From: an uncultured Rhizobiaceae group bacterium
GTDB lineage: Bacteria > Pseudomonadota > Alphaproteobacteria > Rhizobiales > Rhizobiaceae
NCBI GenBank assembly: GCA_937958815.1
Contig: CALGMR010000007.1
Span: forward strand, 1 to 64,000
Reading direction: 5' to 3'
Length of the DNA stretch: 64,000 nucleotides
Within the stretch, counting starts at the first letter, position 1. The number at the start of each line of letters is the position of its first letter. Positions 45,351-55,591 of this stretch are shown here, one piece after another. The notes under the pieces are model-generated. The model saw only the letters and a program-made list of their open reading frames with translations. It searched no databases and was not told the DNA's origin. A program made the translations under genes and the position numbers.

Positions 45351-45517
45351 ACAAACCCAACAATCGAAAAGTGGACGTAAGTTTCGAACACCTCAACGAC
45401 AACTATGGGCGATGAACAACCAAACATTGCCAAGTCATATAGGCGTGGTCTCACACACCCTATTCCTTCCCCAAAACATCACTGGCCAAATGGGCTGCAA
45501 TGGAACACACTTTCCCC

Positions 45518-46159
45518 ATGCCTGTTATCGAATATGTTTACTCGGCGCATTCTGCCTTTGCTTATCTTGGTTCAAGGCGCCTTTCAGAAATTTGCGCTCG
45601 TCATCACGTAACGCTGATACACAAACCAATCATGCTGTCCCCAGTTGTGGAGGCCCAAGGCAGCCTTGGGTTTGCCAGCCGCACACAAGCCCATGTGGAC
45701 TATTTTTTCGGACGTGAAATCGAACGGTGGGCGGAATATCGCCAAGTGCCTGTGATCAAGCATCGCCCCACTTTCCATGATGCCGACTATCGCCTTGCAT
45801 CAGCAATGATTTTGGCGCTTGGCAATTCGGGCCCACAGGTGGACGAATTCGCTCACAATATTCTCACGTCCCATTGGCGCGACGATTCAGATTTGTCTGA
45901 TGAAACACTGCTCCGAGAAATTGCAACTGATCTGGGTCATGACGCTGAAACCATCGTCGCAAAAGCAAAATCGGATGCGGTTCAAAACGCGCTTGATGAC
46001 AATTCTACATGGGCACAAAGCAACAACATATTTGGCTCACCGACCTACATTGTTGATGGTGACGCGTTTTATGGTCAAGACCATCTGGAACTGGTGGAAC
46101 GTGCGCTCACAAAACCCTTTGCACCCAACACTTGGCGAAATCCGTCGGTCGACAACTAG
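45518..46159 (+). CDS. 2-hydroxychromene-2-carboxylate isomerase family (DsbA-like)
   Basis: A 213-residue protein of the kappa-class glutathione transferase/HCCA isomerase family. It begins VIEYVYSAHSAFAYLGSRR, where the catalytic Ser replaces the DsbA Cys. The C-terminal cis-proline loop GSPTYIVDGDAFYGQDHLE is typical. It has no signal peptide. The substrate may not be chromene carboxylate; the family is broad. ATG 45518 is preferred for the family N-terminus, but ATG 45500 is also open. It is divergent from the retron across about 220 bases. Confidence 0.8.
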   Translation: MPVIEYVYSAHSAFAYLGSRRLSEICARHHVTLIHKPIMLSPVVEAQGSLGFASRTQAHVDYFFGREIERWAEYRQVPVIKHRPTFHDADYRLASAMILALGNSGPQVDEFAHNILTSHWRDDSDLSDETLLREIATDLGHDAETIVAKAKSDAVQNALDDNSTWAQSNNIFGSPTYIVDGDAFYGQDHLELVERALTKPFAPNTWRNPSVDN

Positions 46160-46179
46160 GCCGTCTGGGGCAGCGGTGT

Positions 46180-46653
46180 TCACCCACCCAACTGCGTCCG
46201 CATCGCCTGATACACCACCGCCGTTGCTACGTTCGCCAAGTTCAGTGATCTCACATGGGGGCTTTTCATGGGGAGGTTGAAGGTGCGGTCTTCGTGGCCT
46301 TCCAGCACGTCTTTCGGCAGGCCTTTGGATTCGCAGCCGAACACCAGATAGGCGTCTTCTTGGTAGGTGGGTTCAAACACGCTGCGCGCGCCATATTGTT
46401 CGAAAAAATAGAGGCTTTCGCGGGGCGGTTGTCGCGCGTCGATGAAGCTTTGCCAATTGTCATATTCGCTCAGTTGAACGTGTTTCCAATAGTCCATCCC
46501 TGCCCTGCGCACGGCCTTTTCTTCCAGCGAAAAGCCGTAGGGTTTGATGAGGATCAATTCCAGTTCCAACGCCACGCTGGTGCGCCCAATCGCGCCCGTG
46601 TTGTAGGGAATTTCCGGCGTCACCAAGACGACTTTCATTTTTGGTTCAGACAT
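46180..46653 (-). CDS. trmL: tRNA (cytidine(34)-2'-O)-methyltransferase TrmL
   Basis: A SPOUT-fold methyltransferase of about 157 residues that methylates the wobble ribose of leucine tRNAs. Landmarks are VTPEIPYNTGAIGRT near the N-terminus, YLVFGCESKGLPKDVL, and the knot region FNLPMKSPHVRSLNLANVA. I start at MSEPKMKVVL (46653); a frame from 46680 adds nine residues. It converges on the isomerase gene. Confidence 0.9.
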   Translation of the reverse strand: MSEPKMKVVLVTPEIPYNTGAIGRTSVALELELILIKPYGFSLEEKAVRRAGMDYWKHVQLSEYDNWQSFIDARQPPRESLYFFEQYGARSVFEPTYQEDAYLVFGCESKGLPKDVLEGHEDRTFNLPMKSPHVRSLNLANVATAVVYQAMRTQLGG

Positions 46654-46797
46654 AGACTTGGCGAGCTTTCTTGGTGGCAACGGAACAGGGCCGCATTTGG
46701 CCTCCTGTTAGCTTAACGAGAGGCGCATTGGCAATGCGGGTTGTCTGGATTTGGCCGCGCCGCAAGTGCTGCGCGTCGCGCTCAAAGCGTCACTTGA

Positions 46798-47706
46798 TTA
46801 GACTGCCTGTGCGCGCGCCTTGTTTTCGCGCCATGCCAGCACAATGCCGCTGATCACGATGATCGCGCCGCCAACCATGCTCAGCGGCACGGGCACCACG
46901 TCAAACAGCACGAAGTCATAGAATGCTGCGAACACAAGCGTTGCATAGGCAAATGGCAGGACAAAACTGGCTTCGCCTATCCTCAAAGCATTGGTGTAAA
47001 ACGCTTGGGCCGTGACCATGAGAATGCCCGTTCCCGCCATCCACACCCATTGGTCGCCCACGGGCATTTGCCACACGAAGGGCAAGGCGAAAGACGCCAT
47101 GATCGCGCCGAAGAAATTGGCGATGAGGATGATTTGAAACGCTCCTTCCCGCCCCGCCAGCAATTTGATGATGACCACCTCCATGCCAAACAGAACGGCG
47201 GCGGCAAGGGCCAACAGAGCTTCGGGTTGAAAACTGGTCGACCCGGGGCGAATGAGCAATAGGCCACCAAACAATGCCAGCGCCGCCGTGCCCCAACGGA
47301 TGGGGCCGACACGTTCTCCCAAAATGAAAATCGCAAACACCATGGCAAACATGGGGTTGAGGAAGGTGATCGCGGTGGTGTCGGCCACGGGAATTTTGCT
47401 CACGGCGTAAAACATGGCCAAAACGCCCACCACGCCGCAGGTGATGCGCACCATGTGCAGCGTCCAGTTGGGGCGGGTAAAATTCGGTTTAATTGCGAGC
47501 GCCACCAAGACCAAAAGCGCGAAGCCAAAGGCATATCGTGCCCATGTGACCTGAAACGACGACATGGCGTTTTCGCCCACGCCCAATTGTTTTGCGCACA
47601 GGGTGGAAGCTGCCACAAAGGCGCTGGCGATCAGGATCATCCCTGCCCCTTGCAAAGAGACTTCTGGTTTGCCCGCTTTGGTGGTGGCGTCCTTCGTCTT
47701 GTTCAC
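46798..47706 (-). CDS. DMT superfamily (EamA) transporter
   Basis: A 302-residue membrane protein with about ten helices in two EamA repeats, of the S-adenosylmethionine/metabolite type. Substrate is unknown. I start at a GTG at 47706 because it overlaps the upstream stop as GTGA; an upstream ATG at 47736 would overlap by 34 bases. The first repeat begins GAGMILIASAFVAASTLCAK. Confidence 0.8.
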   Translation of the reverse strand: MNKTKDATTKAGKPEVSLQGAGMILIASAFVAASTLCAKQLGVGENAMSSFQVTWARYAFGFALLVLVALAIKPNFTRPNWTLHMVRITCGVVGVLAMFYAVSKIPVADTTAITFLNPMFAMVFAIFILGERVGPIRWGTAALALFGGLLLIRPGSTSFQPEALLALAAAVLFGMEVVIIKLLAGREGAFQIILIANFFGAIMASFALPFVWQMPVGDQWVWMAGTGILMVTAQAFYTNALRIGEASFVLPFAYATLVFAAFYDFVLFDVVPVPLSMVGGAIIVISGIVLAWRENKARAQAV

Positions 47707-48317
47707 GCTGTGCTTTCGGGCGCAGTTTTGCGCCATACCAAAAACTGGTTGTTGGCGGGCATAGGCGTGTCGCTTTCAAAAGTCAGGCCGTTGTCTTTCG
47801 CCAGTTGGTCGACGGCTTCGAAATCACGAATGCCGCCGCCTGAATAGGTTTCGCTTAGAAATCGGCTGAAATCCGCATTGCTTTGGGTGGTGAATTCGCC
47901 GCCATATTTGAACGGGCCATAAAGCAACATGCAGCCGCCCTGTTTCAAACTTTTCGCCGCGCCTTCCACATAGGGTTTCAGGTTTTCCAGCGGCATCACA
48001 TGAATGCAATTGGAGCTGTAAACGGCATCAAATTTTGGCCGCAGGTTTGGCCAGTGGAGAACATCCAGCATGATGGGGCTGGCCAGGTTTTTGAGATTTG
48101 CATTGGCCAGCGTTTCAGCCAGTTGATATTCGTTCAGATCGCGGTCGCTCGGCTGCCATTCAACTTGGTCGAGATTGCGGGCGAAGTGCAGGGCGTGTTG
48201 CCCCGTTCCGCTGGCGATTTCCAGCACCCGCGCATCGGGTTTCAACACCGTTTGCAGCTGCTCTAAAATAACACCTTTGTTGGCGTCTGCTGATTTGCTG
48301 AAATGGGGCTCTGACAT
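47703..48317 (-). CDS. DUF938 SAM-dependent methyltransferase
   Basis: A 204-residue class I methyltransferase of the DUF938 family. The SAM-binding loop EIASGTGQHALHFA is near residues 33-46, and an acidic SDRDLNE follows. DUF938 proteins are of unknown substrate. It overlaps the DMT permease gene by four bases, so the two are probably co-translated. Confidence 0.8.
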   Translation of the reverse strand: MSEPHFSKSADANKGVILEQLQTVLKPDARVLEIASGTGQHALHFARNLDQVEWQPSDRDLNEYQLAETLANANLKNLASPIMLDVLHWPNLRPKFDAVYSSNCIHVMPLENLKPYVEGAAKSLKQGGCMLLYGPFKYGGEFTTQSNADFSRFLSETYSGGGIRDFEAVDQLAKDNGLTFESDTPMPANNQFLVWRKTAPESTA

Positions 48318-48426
48318 CTGCGAAGTCCAAATATGATGATGCTTTACAGGTATTCGCCAATCGGGAGACTTGCAAGCAACGTTTCATCTGCGTACCGATG
48401 AATTTCATTGCCGCATTGGAAATTTT

Positions 48427-49170
48427 ATGACCGAACCGCTCTCCCTCTTGATCATCGCAGTCGCATTTATCGTGGGTGGGGCGGTGAAAGGGTTGGCGGG
48501 TTTGGGCTTGCCCGTCATCACCGTGGCCGTGCTCACCTTTGCTTTCGGCCTGCCAAACGCCATGGCATTGATGCTGATTCCCGGCCTGATTGCCAATTTC
48601 TGGCAAGCGCTTGGCCCTTATTTCTGGCCAGCTTTGAAGCGCATTTCCATCTTTCTTGTGCCGTCGCTGTTCACCATCTGGTTTGGCACCGGGCTTTTGG
48701 TGACGCTGGATTCCGCTAGGCTGGTGACCTTGCTGGGCCTTATTTTGAGCATTTACGCCATCACGGGTATTTCGGGCTTTTCACTCACCATTCCCGCAAC
48801 GAAAGAGAAATTCATCGGCCCTGTGTTTGGCCTGTTGAATGGTATCACAACAGGCATGACGGGTGTCACCTCCACCCCAAGCGTCATTTATCTCAACGGC
48901 CTTGGCATGAAGCGCGAGATGTTCATTCAATCCATGGGATTGTTGTTTCTAATTTCCTATGTGGTGCTCACCGCGTCCATGTGGCTGCGCGGTTTGGTCA
49001 ACGTGGAAATCGGCGGTCTGTCCCTCTTTGCAGCCATTCCAGCACTGATCGGCATGTGGATTGGCCGTGTGTTGCGGCAGCGCACATCTGAAAGCGGCTT
49101 CAAACGGATTTTCTACCGCGTGTTGTTGCTGATTGGGGTCTACCTGATTGTTCGCGCTGTCTGGTCTTAA
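48427..49170 (+). CDS. TauE/SafE family permease
   Basis: A 247-residue inner-membrane protein with about eight helices in two halves, of the sulfite exporter TauE/SafE family. The repeats begin VGGAVKGLAGLGLPVITVAV in the first half and GLLNGITTGMTGVTSTPSVI in the second. I start at the ATG at 48427; codons upstream to 48370 carry no family features. Its stop codon overlaps the convergent dnaE end by four bases. Substrate could be sulfite, sulfoacetate or another anion. Confidence 0.8.
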   Translation: MTEPLSLLIIAVAFIVGGAVKGLAGLGLPVITVAVLTFAFGLPNAMALMLIPGLIANFWQALGPYFWPALKRISIFLVPSLFTIWFGTGLLVTLDSARLVTLLGLILSIYAITGISGFSLTIPATKEKFIGPVFGLLNGITTGMTGVTSTPSVIYLNGLGMKREMFIQSMGLLFLISYVVLTASMWLRGLVNVEIGGLSLFAAIPALIGMWIGRVLRQRTSESGFKRIFYRVLLLIGVYLIVRAVWS

Positions 49171-52100
49171 ACCAGCTCAACGTCCACAACGCCTGGAATG
49201 GCTTTAATCGCGCCTGCAATTTGCGGTGAAATGAGGCGTTTGCCCGGCACTTCAATTTCCACTTCGCTTTCCCCCTGCCCTTGCAATACGATGAGATTGA
49301 CTCGACCCTCGCCGCGCTTGCTTACGCGTTCAGAAATGCTGGCCAAGGGTTTTTCATCACGCAGAAACACATAGAGCTGACGCTCAACTTTTGACGCTTC
49401 TATTTCCAACGACCGCACGGAATTGATGCGCAGTGATATGCCTTCTGGCTTGTCTTCAGCGGCGGCGTTGATCACCACAGATGTGCCAGCCACTAAGAGG
49501 TCGCGGAACTGATCGAGCGCTTCAGAAAACAGAACAGCTTCATATTGGCCAGTCGGGTCAGACACCTGCACAATGCCCATGCTGTTGCCTTTGCGGGTTT
49601 TACGGAACTGTAGCGATGTCACCGTGCCCGCCAAGTTGCCCACCTGAGACCCTGCTTTCACGTCACGCTGGAAATCTGCCCAACTGCGCACGCGCATTTT
49701 TTCCAACGTGTCTTGGTATTCATCCAACGGGTGCGCAGAGAGATAAAAGCCAACGGAACCAAATTCTTTTTGCAATTTTTCGGCGGGTTCCCACGCCTGC
49801 ACGGGCGCCAACTGAACCTGTGTTTCACCAGTGTCACCGCCAAACATATCGGTCATGCCGATGGCGCTGTTGTCGGCCACGCGGTTGGCATGGCCAATGA
49901 GGCGGTCAAGACCACCCACCATTTGTTCGCGGGTGTGGCCAAAGCAATCAAATGCACCGGCGTGGATCAAATTTTCCAGCATTTTGCGGTTCATTTGTTT
50001 GGGGTCAACGCGGGAAAAGAAATTGGTCAGGTTTTCAAAAGGCCCGCCTTCGTTGCGCACCTCCACCACATGAGATACAGCCTGCGCACCCACGCCTTTA
50101 ATGGCCGCTAAAGCGTAGAAAATCTTATTGTCCCGCACGGCAAATTCCACATCAGATGTGTTCACGGAAGGCAACACAACTTCGATCTCTTCTCGCCTTG
50201 CTTCGCGGTAGAAGTCTGAGAGTTTATCCGTATTGCCCATATCAAGCGTCATCAATGCAGCAGCAAACTCAACGGGATAATTCGCCTTCAACCAAGCCGT
50301 TTGATACGACACGAGTGCATAGGCTGCGGCGTGAGATTTGTTGAAGCCGTAGTCGGCAAACTTCGCCAGAACGTCAAAAATATGGTTGGCCTTTTGGGCC
50401 TTCATGTCGCGTTCAACTGCGCCTTCAACAAAGCGTTTGCGCTGCACTTCCATTTCCGCGCGAATTTTCTTACCCATCGCGCGGCGCAGCATGTCCGCTT
50501 CGCCGAGGGAATATCCCGACAGGATTTGGGCAATCTGCATCACCTGTTCCTGATAGATGATAACCCCTTGGGTTTCTTTCAAAACGACCTCAATTTTATC
50601 GTCGTAGAAATCCGGCTCTTCTTCTCCGTGCTTGCGGGCATTGTAGACAGGAATATTTTCCATTGGCCCCGGGCGGTAAAGCGCCACAAGCGCGATAATG
50701 TCTTCAAATTGGTCGGGCTTCATACCGATCAACGCTTTGCGCATGCCCATGGATTCCAACTGGAACACGCCCACGGTTTCGCCGCGTTGCAGCATTTCGA
50801 AGGTCTTCTGATCGTCGAGCGAAAGTCCATCAATGTCGACTTCCACACCGCGCAATTTGAGATATTCAACGGCTTTGCGAATGACCGTCAGGGTTTTCAA
50901 ACCCAGAAAGTCGAACTTCACCAAGCCCGCCTGTTCCACCCATTTCATGTTGAATTGGGTCACAGGCATATCGGAACGCGGGTCGCGGTAAAGCGGCACA
51001 AGTTGATCCAGTGGCCTGTCGCCGATCACGATACCCGCTGCATGGGTTGATGCGTGGCGGTACAGACCTTCAAGCTTGAGTGACAGATTGATAAGATTGT
51101 CGACTTCCGGCTCGGCCTTACGGGCTTCAATCAAGCCGTCTTCCGACTTTACAGCTTCTGCCAGAGTTGTCGGGTTGGCGGGGTTGTTGGGTACAAGTTT
51201 GCACAGCCTGTCCACCTGCGGATAGGGCATTTGCAACACGCGCCCCACATCGCGCAACACGGCGCGGGCTTGCAGCGTTCCAAATGTGATGATCTGCGCC
51301 ACCTGCTGGCGGCCGTATTTTTCCTGCACGTAGCGGATCACTTCATCACGCCTGTCTTGGCAGAAATCGATGTCAAAATCGGGCATGGACACGCGTTCGG
51401 GGTTCAAGAACCGCTCGAACAGAAGTGCAAAACGCATGGGGTCGAGATCGGTGATCGTCAGTGACCATGCCACCAATGACCCAGCACCTGAGCCACGGCC
51501 CGGCCCGACGGGAATGCCCTGCTCTTTTGACCATTTGATGAAGTCTGCAACGATGAGAAAATAGCCTGGGAACTTCATGTTCTCGATGATGTTGAGTTCA
51601 AACTCTAGGCGCTCATCATAATCCTTGCGCTCAAAACCGGGTGCCATGTCGTTTTGTTCAAGGCGCAAATTCAGGCCCGCACGCGCTTGGGCTTTCAATT
51701 CGTCGGCCTCCGCTTGAAGCGGGTCATCACCTTTGCCGCCAGTAAAAAACGGCAGGATTGGATCCCGCAATGGAGACTGGATAGAGCAACGACGGGCGAT
51801 CTCAAGCGTGTTTTCCAGCGCTTCGGGGATATCCGCAAACAATTTGTGCATCTCAGCAGCGGATTTGAAACTGTGGTCTGGGGTGAGCTTGCGGCGGTCT
51901 TCCTCGATCACCATGCGCCCTTCTGCAATGCAGATCAGCGTGTCGTGGGCTTCGTAATCTTCTCGCTTGGCAAAATAAGGTTCGTTGGTCGCGACCAAAC
52001 CAATGTCTTTGTCAAACGCCCAATCAACCAAACGATTTTCGATGGATTTGGAATAACCCCTGTGGCGTTGCAACTCGATATACAAACCATCGCCGAACGT

Positions 52101-52685
52101 GGTTTGAAGAAATTCCAGATGTTGTTTGGCCACGTGATCTTGGCCAGTCGCCATTGCAGTGTTCAAAGGCCCGTTTGGCCCGCCTGTGAGCACAATTAGG
52201 CCTTCGCAAAATTCAGACAGATGTTCGCGGGTGATGCGCGCACGGCCAGCATCTTCACTGTCCATATAGGCGAGGCTCACCAATTTCGTGAGATTGGCAT
52301 AGCCTTGCTCTGTGCTGGCGATAAACACCATGGTAGGCAGTTGGCGCATGGCCTCTTGGGAACTGCCCTGCTTTTTCAATTCGGTGGAATTGGCTTGCGC
52401 TGTAACGCCCAAATCCACTTCCAGTTTGCAAGCCATAATGGGTTGCACACCCGCCTTGGCCGCTTTTTGGGAAAACTCCAGCGCGCCAAACAAATTGCTG
52501 CGGTCGGTGATGGCCAAGGCCGGCTGGAAATCTTCAGCAGCCAGCTCGATGATTTTGTCCAACTTCATCGCGCCTTCAAGCAGAGAAAACGCTGAATGGA
52601 CGTGCAGATGAACAAACGGCTTATCCGTCGCGTCAGGCTCTGCTTTGCGCAACAAAGCTGCCGTCATTTCATCTTTTTTAGACAC
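49167..52685 (-). CDS. dnaE: DNA polymerase III subunit alpha
   Basis: The 1172-residue replicative polymerase. A PHP domain at the N-terminus (HLHVHSAFSLLEGAMKLD) precedes the C-family catalytic core with GPGRGSGAGSLVAW and the metal site SMPDFDIDFCQDRRDEV (about residues 390-450). Tandem HhH follow, then an OB domain near residue 1010. Length is normal for DnaE1. It is transcribed alone here: its start region faces a block of forward-strand genes, and it ends against tauE. Confidence 0.97.
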   Translation of the reverse strand: MSKKDEMTAALLRKAEPDATDKPFVHLHVHSAFSLLEGAMKLDKIIELAAEDFQPALAITDRSNLFGALEFSQKAAKAGVQPIMACKLEVDLGVTAQANSTELKKQGSSQEAMRQLPTMVFIASTEQGYANLTKLVSLAYMDSEDAGRARITREHLSEFCEGLIVLTGGPNGPLNTAMATGQDHVAKQHLEFLQTTFGDGLYIELQRHRGYSKSIENRLVDWAFDKDIGLVATNEPYFAKREDYEAHDTLICIAEGRMVIEEDRRKLTPDHSFKSAAEMHKLFADIPEALENTLEIARRCSIQSPLRDPILPFFTGGKGDDPLQAEADELKAQARAGLNLRLEQNDMAPGFERKDYDERLEFELNIIENMKFPGYFLIVADFIKWSKEQGIPVGPGRGSGAGSLVAWSLTITDLDPMRFALLFERFLNPERVSMPDFDIDFCQDRRDEVIRYVQEKYGRQQVAQIITFGTLQARAVLRDVGRVLQMPYPQVDRLCKLVPNNPANPTTLAEAVKSEDGLIEARKAEPEVDNLINLSLKLEGLYRHASTHAAGIVIGDRPLDQLVPLYRDPRSDMPVTQFNMKWVEQAGLVKFDFLGLKTLTVIRKAVEYLKLRGVEVDIDGLSLDDQKTFEMLQRGETVGVFQLESMGMRKALIGMKPDQFEDIIALVALYRPGPMENIPVYNARKHGEEEPDFYDDKIEVVLKETQGVIIYQEQVMQIAQILSGYSLGEADMLRRAMGKKIRAEMEVQRKRFVEGAVERDMKAQKANHIFDVLAKFADYGFNKSHAAAYALVSYQTAWLKANYPVEFAAALMTLDMGNTDKLSDFYREARREEIEVVLPSVNTSDVEFAVRDNKIFYALAAIKGVGAQAVSHVVEVRNEGGPFENLTNFFSRVDPKQMNRKMLENLIHAGAFDCFGHTREQMVGGLDRLIGHANRVADNSAIGMTDMFGGDTGETQVQLAPVQAWEPAEKLQKEFGSVGFYLSAHPLDEYQDTLEKMRVRSWADFQRDVKAGSQVGNLAGTVTSLQFRKTRKGNSMGIVQVSDPTGQYEAVLFSEALDQFRDLLVAGTSVVINAAAEDKPEGISLRINSVRSLEIEASKVERQLYVFLRDEKPLASISERVSKRGEGRVNLIVLQGQGESEVEIEVPGKRLISPQIAGAIKAIPGVVDVELV

Positions 52686-53138
52686 CGCACACCGCCTTGG
52701 AAAACACGTCTGAAGACCAGACTTTCAGCGCGAAACGAGACTCGCCCTGCTCCCAAACATCATGCGGTTATTGGTTCATATTCTCAACCCGACCCTATGC
52801 AAGAATATTCATCCAAGCGAACATCATGAACAGAAAAATCGACATGGAAGCAGCAGATGCGAGATTGCGAAGAACAAGGGTCATTGGAAACTCCATACTA
52901 AAATACCAAATTCACAAGCCGCTGATACATCGCGACTTTTGATGTTTGTTCACTAAATGTTCTTTTGTGGATTGTCAACAAATATTCTTGCTTTGTTCTC
53001 ATTTTTTTGAACGCGCATGTCGAATCGAGAAGAGCTACGTTTTCAACATGCGATTTGAGTTCGGGCCGATCACATGAAAACTATCAGCGAGTATTTGTTT
53101 ATCTTGTTAAGCTGTTAGGAAACCATCAGGGGAATTCC
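52686..53138. other. Region between dnaE and the DUF3179 gene
   Basis: This 453-base region separates divergent genes. Frames have no resemblance to known families. It includes one GTTC-N7-GTTC match (52948-52962). It should hold the dnaE promoter and that of the DUF3179 gene. Confidence 0.4.
52948..52962 (+). promoter_or_regulatory. Weak LexA-type box GTTC-N7-GTTC
   Basis: GTTC at 52948 and GTTC at 52959, seven bases apart, match the alphaproteobacterial LexA consensus. Two fixed tetramers occur by chance about twice in 64 kb on both strands, so on its own it is weak support for SOS control of dnaE or the DUF3179 gene. Confidence 0.2.
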
Positions 53139-54524
53139 ATGCTCATTCACTTCTGCACACGCATCGCCACCATTCTATTGTTCGCAACTATTCTTGCCCA
53201 GCAACCGTTGCATGCTGAGAGTCGTTTGCCGAGTTACATCATAGAAAGTTTTGGTAGACCACCAACACTGGTCGATGGGCCGCTTTCAAAACCACTCGCC
53301 AAAGCTGTGAACATTGCTTTTGCACAAAGCGTGGCCCCTATCGGCAGCGAGACTCAGATTATTTGGGGACCGCAACAAGAAGAAGCGCTCGATGAAGTCG
53401 TCACATCTGGAGATCCCCGTCTGGTGTGGCTCATCAGCGATCTTATGCGGTTTGTCTGGCAAAAAGATATCCAAGATCAGCTTTCGGAAGCTGCAGGCAA
53501 GCTTCTTGGTAAATCTTGGAAAGATACTGACGCTTGGAACCAAATGATTGACCACCTCATTGCGTGGGATATCCCTGCGCCACCTGATTACTTAAAAACC
53601 AAGCGTGTGATCTACACGACCCTGCTGCATGGCTGGGATGGCTTGTTCAAAGATGGCGAAATTGATTGGCGTCATGTGACATGGGGCGGAGTTCCCGCTG
53701 ACACGCGCGCTTTTGGGCAGACAGACTTGCCTTGTTCATGTATTCCCGCAGCGGATAATCCGACCGTCACAAGCGCTGGCAAAGCGAAATGGTTGCGTGA
53801 CGATGACATTGTGTTTGGCATCGTCATAAATGGGGAAGCACGCGCTTACCCTCGTCAAATTATGGAAGTGCGCGAATTGGTGAACGACACGCTCGGCGGG
53901 CGCGATATTGGCATTCCCTATTGCACCCTATGCGGTGCGGCACAGGCATATTTCACAGATACACTTCCTAGCGGCATTCAACGGCCTGTTTTGCGCACTT
54001 CTGGACTGTTGAACCGTTCGAACAAAGTCATGTTCGATCTCAACACCTATTCAATATTTGACACTTTCAGGGGCATCGCATTGACCGGCCCCTTGGCTGA
54101 ACAAGGGTTGGTTTTGGAACAAACCACAGTCATCACATCTGATTGGAAATCTTGGAAAGAAGAACATCCTAACACAACGGTATTGACCGAGGACTTGGCT
54201 CTCGGCCGTAACTTCAATTTTCGCGAAGGCCGCGATGCCGCAGGCCCAATTTTTCCTATTGGTGATGTAGACCCCCGACTGCCCATACAAGAAGACGTTA
54301 TCGGTGTTATCGCGCCAAACGGAACGCCTGTGGCCTTTCCACGAGGGGTGGCCCTCCTTGCGCTTCGAAGCAAAAAAGCGGTCGTTTTGGAAGGCGTAAC
54401 ACTTCGCCGAAGCGCTGGTGGAATCCAAGCATTTGATATCGCAGGAACAAAAATCACAACTCATCAGGCTTTTTGGTTCGCTTGGTCACAATTTCACCCC
54501 ACAACCGCGCTCTGGAAAGGTTAG
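53139..54524 (+). CDS. DUF3179 domain-containing secreted protein
   Basis: A 461-residue exported protein. It has a signal peptide (about 27 residues, ending QQPLHA) and the DUF3179 core with DDDIVFGIVINGEARAYP and GIPYCTLCGAAQAYF, whose CTLCG cysteines may form a redox or metal site. A helical domain, residues 30-190, precedes it. The domain's function is unknown. The ATG at 53139 follows AGGGGAA. It opens a forward-strand run of four genes. Confidence 0.85.
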   Translation: MLIHFCTRIATILLFATILAQQPLHAESRLPSYIIESFGRPPTLVDGPLSKPLAKAVNIAFAQSVAPIGSETQIIWGPQQEEALDEVVTSGDPRLVWLISDLMRFVWQKDIQDQLSEAAGKLLGKSWKDTDAWNQMIDHLIAWDIPAPPDYLKTKRVIYTTLLHGWDGLFKDGEIDWRHVTWGGVPADTRAFGQTDLPCSCIPAADNPTVTSAGKAKWLRDDDIVFGIVINGEARAYPRQIMEVRELVNDTLGGRDIGIPYCTLCGAAQAYFTDTLPSGIQRPVLRTSGLLNRSNKVMFDLNTYSIFDTFRGIALTGPLAEQGLVLEQTTVITSDWKSWKEEHPNTTVLTEDLALGRNFNFREGRDAAGPIFPIGDVDPRLPIQEDVIGVIAPNGTPVAFPRGVALLALRSKKAVVLEGVTLRRSAGGIQAFDIAGTKITTHQAFWFAWSQFHPTTALWKG

Positions 54525-54546
54525 GCAACACTGGAAAGTTATGACA

Positions 54547-54564
54547 GCGTTTGTGCTCAAACGC
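54547..54564 (+). terminator. Hairpin after DUF3179 gene
   Basis: GCGTTTG and CAAACGC pair perfectly around TGCT. No T-run follows, so it may only protect the transcript end. Confidence 0.3.
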
Positions 54565-54625
54565 GGTGCGATTTTACTGGGAACAATATATTGACTTCAT
54601 AAAAATCGATTGGGGAAACACAATT

Positions 54626-55435
54626 ATGCGATTTTTGAAGATTTTGGTGACGGTCTGCATCGCGCTCTATCTTACCGCCTTTGTCGCTTTAACAGTGATG
54701 CAGCGCAGCTTTATTTTCCCCGCGAGTGACGGTTCGGAAATGGAAGCCATCAACTGGCAGGCGATCAAAGGGCAAGACCGCTTTTTCATCGAAACAGAAG
54801 ATGGTGAAACGCTCTCTGCTTGGTATCAACCGCCGCAGGCTGGCAAACCCGTCTTTATGTTCTTTCACGGCAATGGCGGACGCCTTGATCTGATGAAATG
54901 GCGCTGGCAGCGTATTATGAAAGAAGGCTACGGCATATTCACCCTCTCCTATCGCGGCTATCCTGGCTCCACAGGTTCCCCGAGCGAAGAAGGTTTGATC
55001 AACGACGCACGAGCGGGTTGGAAATGGTTGTCGGCAAAACATCAACCCGATGACATCATCATTCACGGATTGTCGCTTGGCTCTGGTGTCGCGACAGCCT
55101 TGGCGACTGAAGTTGATGCTAAGGCGCTGATATTGGAAGCGTCCTTCTCCGCCGTGGTCGATGTGGCCGCTGAAAGGTTTCCGATATTCCCAACCCGCTG
55201 GGTCATCCGCGATACGTTTCTATCCCGCGAACGCATCGCCGAGATCAACATGCCGCTGCTGGTTGTTCATGGGACGGAAGACAGCGTGATCCCGTTTCAT
55301 TTGGGGCAGCGTCTGTTTGAACGCGCGGTCGAGCCAAAACAATTCATCGCCATGGAAGGCAGCGACCACAGCACACTGGTGCGCGATGGCGTTTATCCGT
55401 TGATTTGGGGGTATTTGGCGGGGTTGGAGAGTTAG
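54626..55435 (+). CDS. Alpha/beta hydrolase, membrane-anchored
   Basis: A 269-residue hydrolase with one N-terminal membrane segment (FLKILVTVCIALYLTAFVAL). The nucleophile elbow is HGLSLGSG (Ser about residue 155), with the acid in HGTEDSVIPF and the final His in GSDHSTLV. The oxyanion segment is FFHGNGG. It resembles the Bem46/YfhR-like hydrolases of unknown substrate. The ATG at 54626 has GGGGAA upstream; a frame from 54551 would add 25 residues. Confidence 0.8.
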   Translation: MRFLKILVTVCIALYLTAFVALTVMQRSFIFPASDGSEMEAINWQAIKGQDRFFIETEDGETLSAWYQPPQAGKPVFMFFHGNGGRLDLMKWRWQRIMKEGYGIFTLSYRGYPGSTGSPSEEGLINDARAGWKWLSAKHQPDDIIIHGLSLGSGVATALATEVDAKALILEASFSAVVDVAAERFPIFPTRWVIRDTFLSRERIAEINMPLLVVHGTEDSVIPFHLGQRLFERAVEPKQFIAMEGSDHSTLVRDGVYPLIWGYLAGLES

Positions 55436-55591
55436 GCTGCAAATATCTGCCAAGTGGATGGCTGCTTCGAGCTCGAAGTAACGAATAATGTGCACTACTC
55501 CAACGGCAGCTATGCGTGTTCCTTTTAAAAGCATCCTTTCTGTGGTGAAGTCTAATTGGTTGACGCACATTGAGCGCAAAAGAGTGAACAG

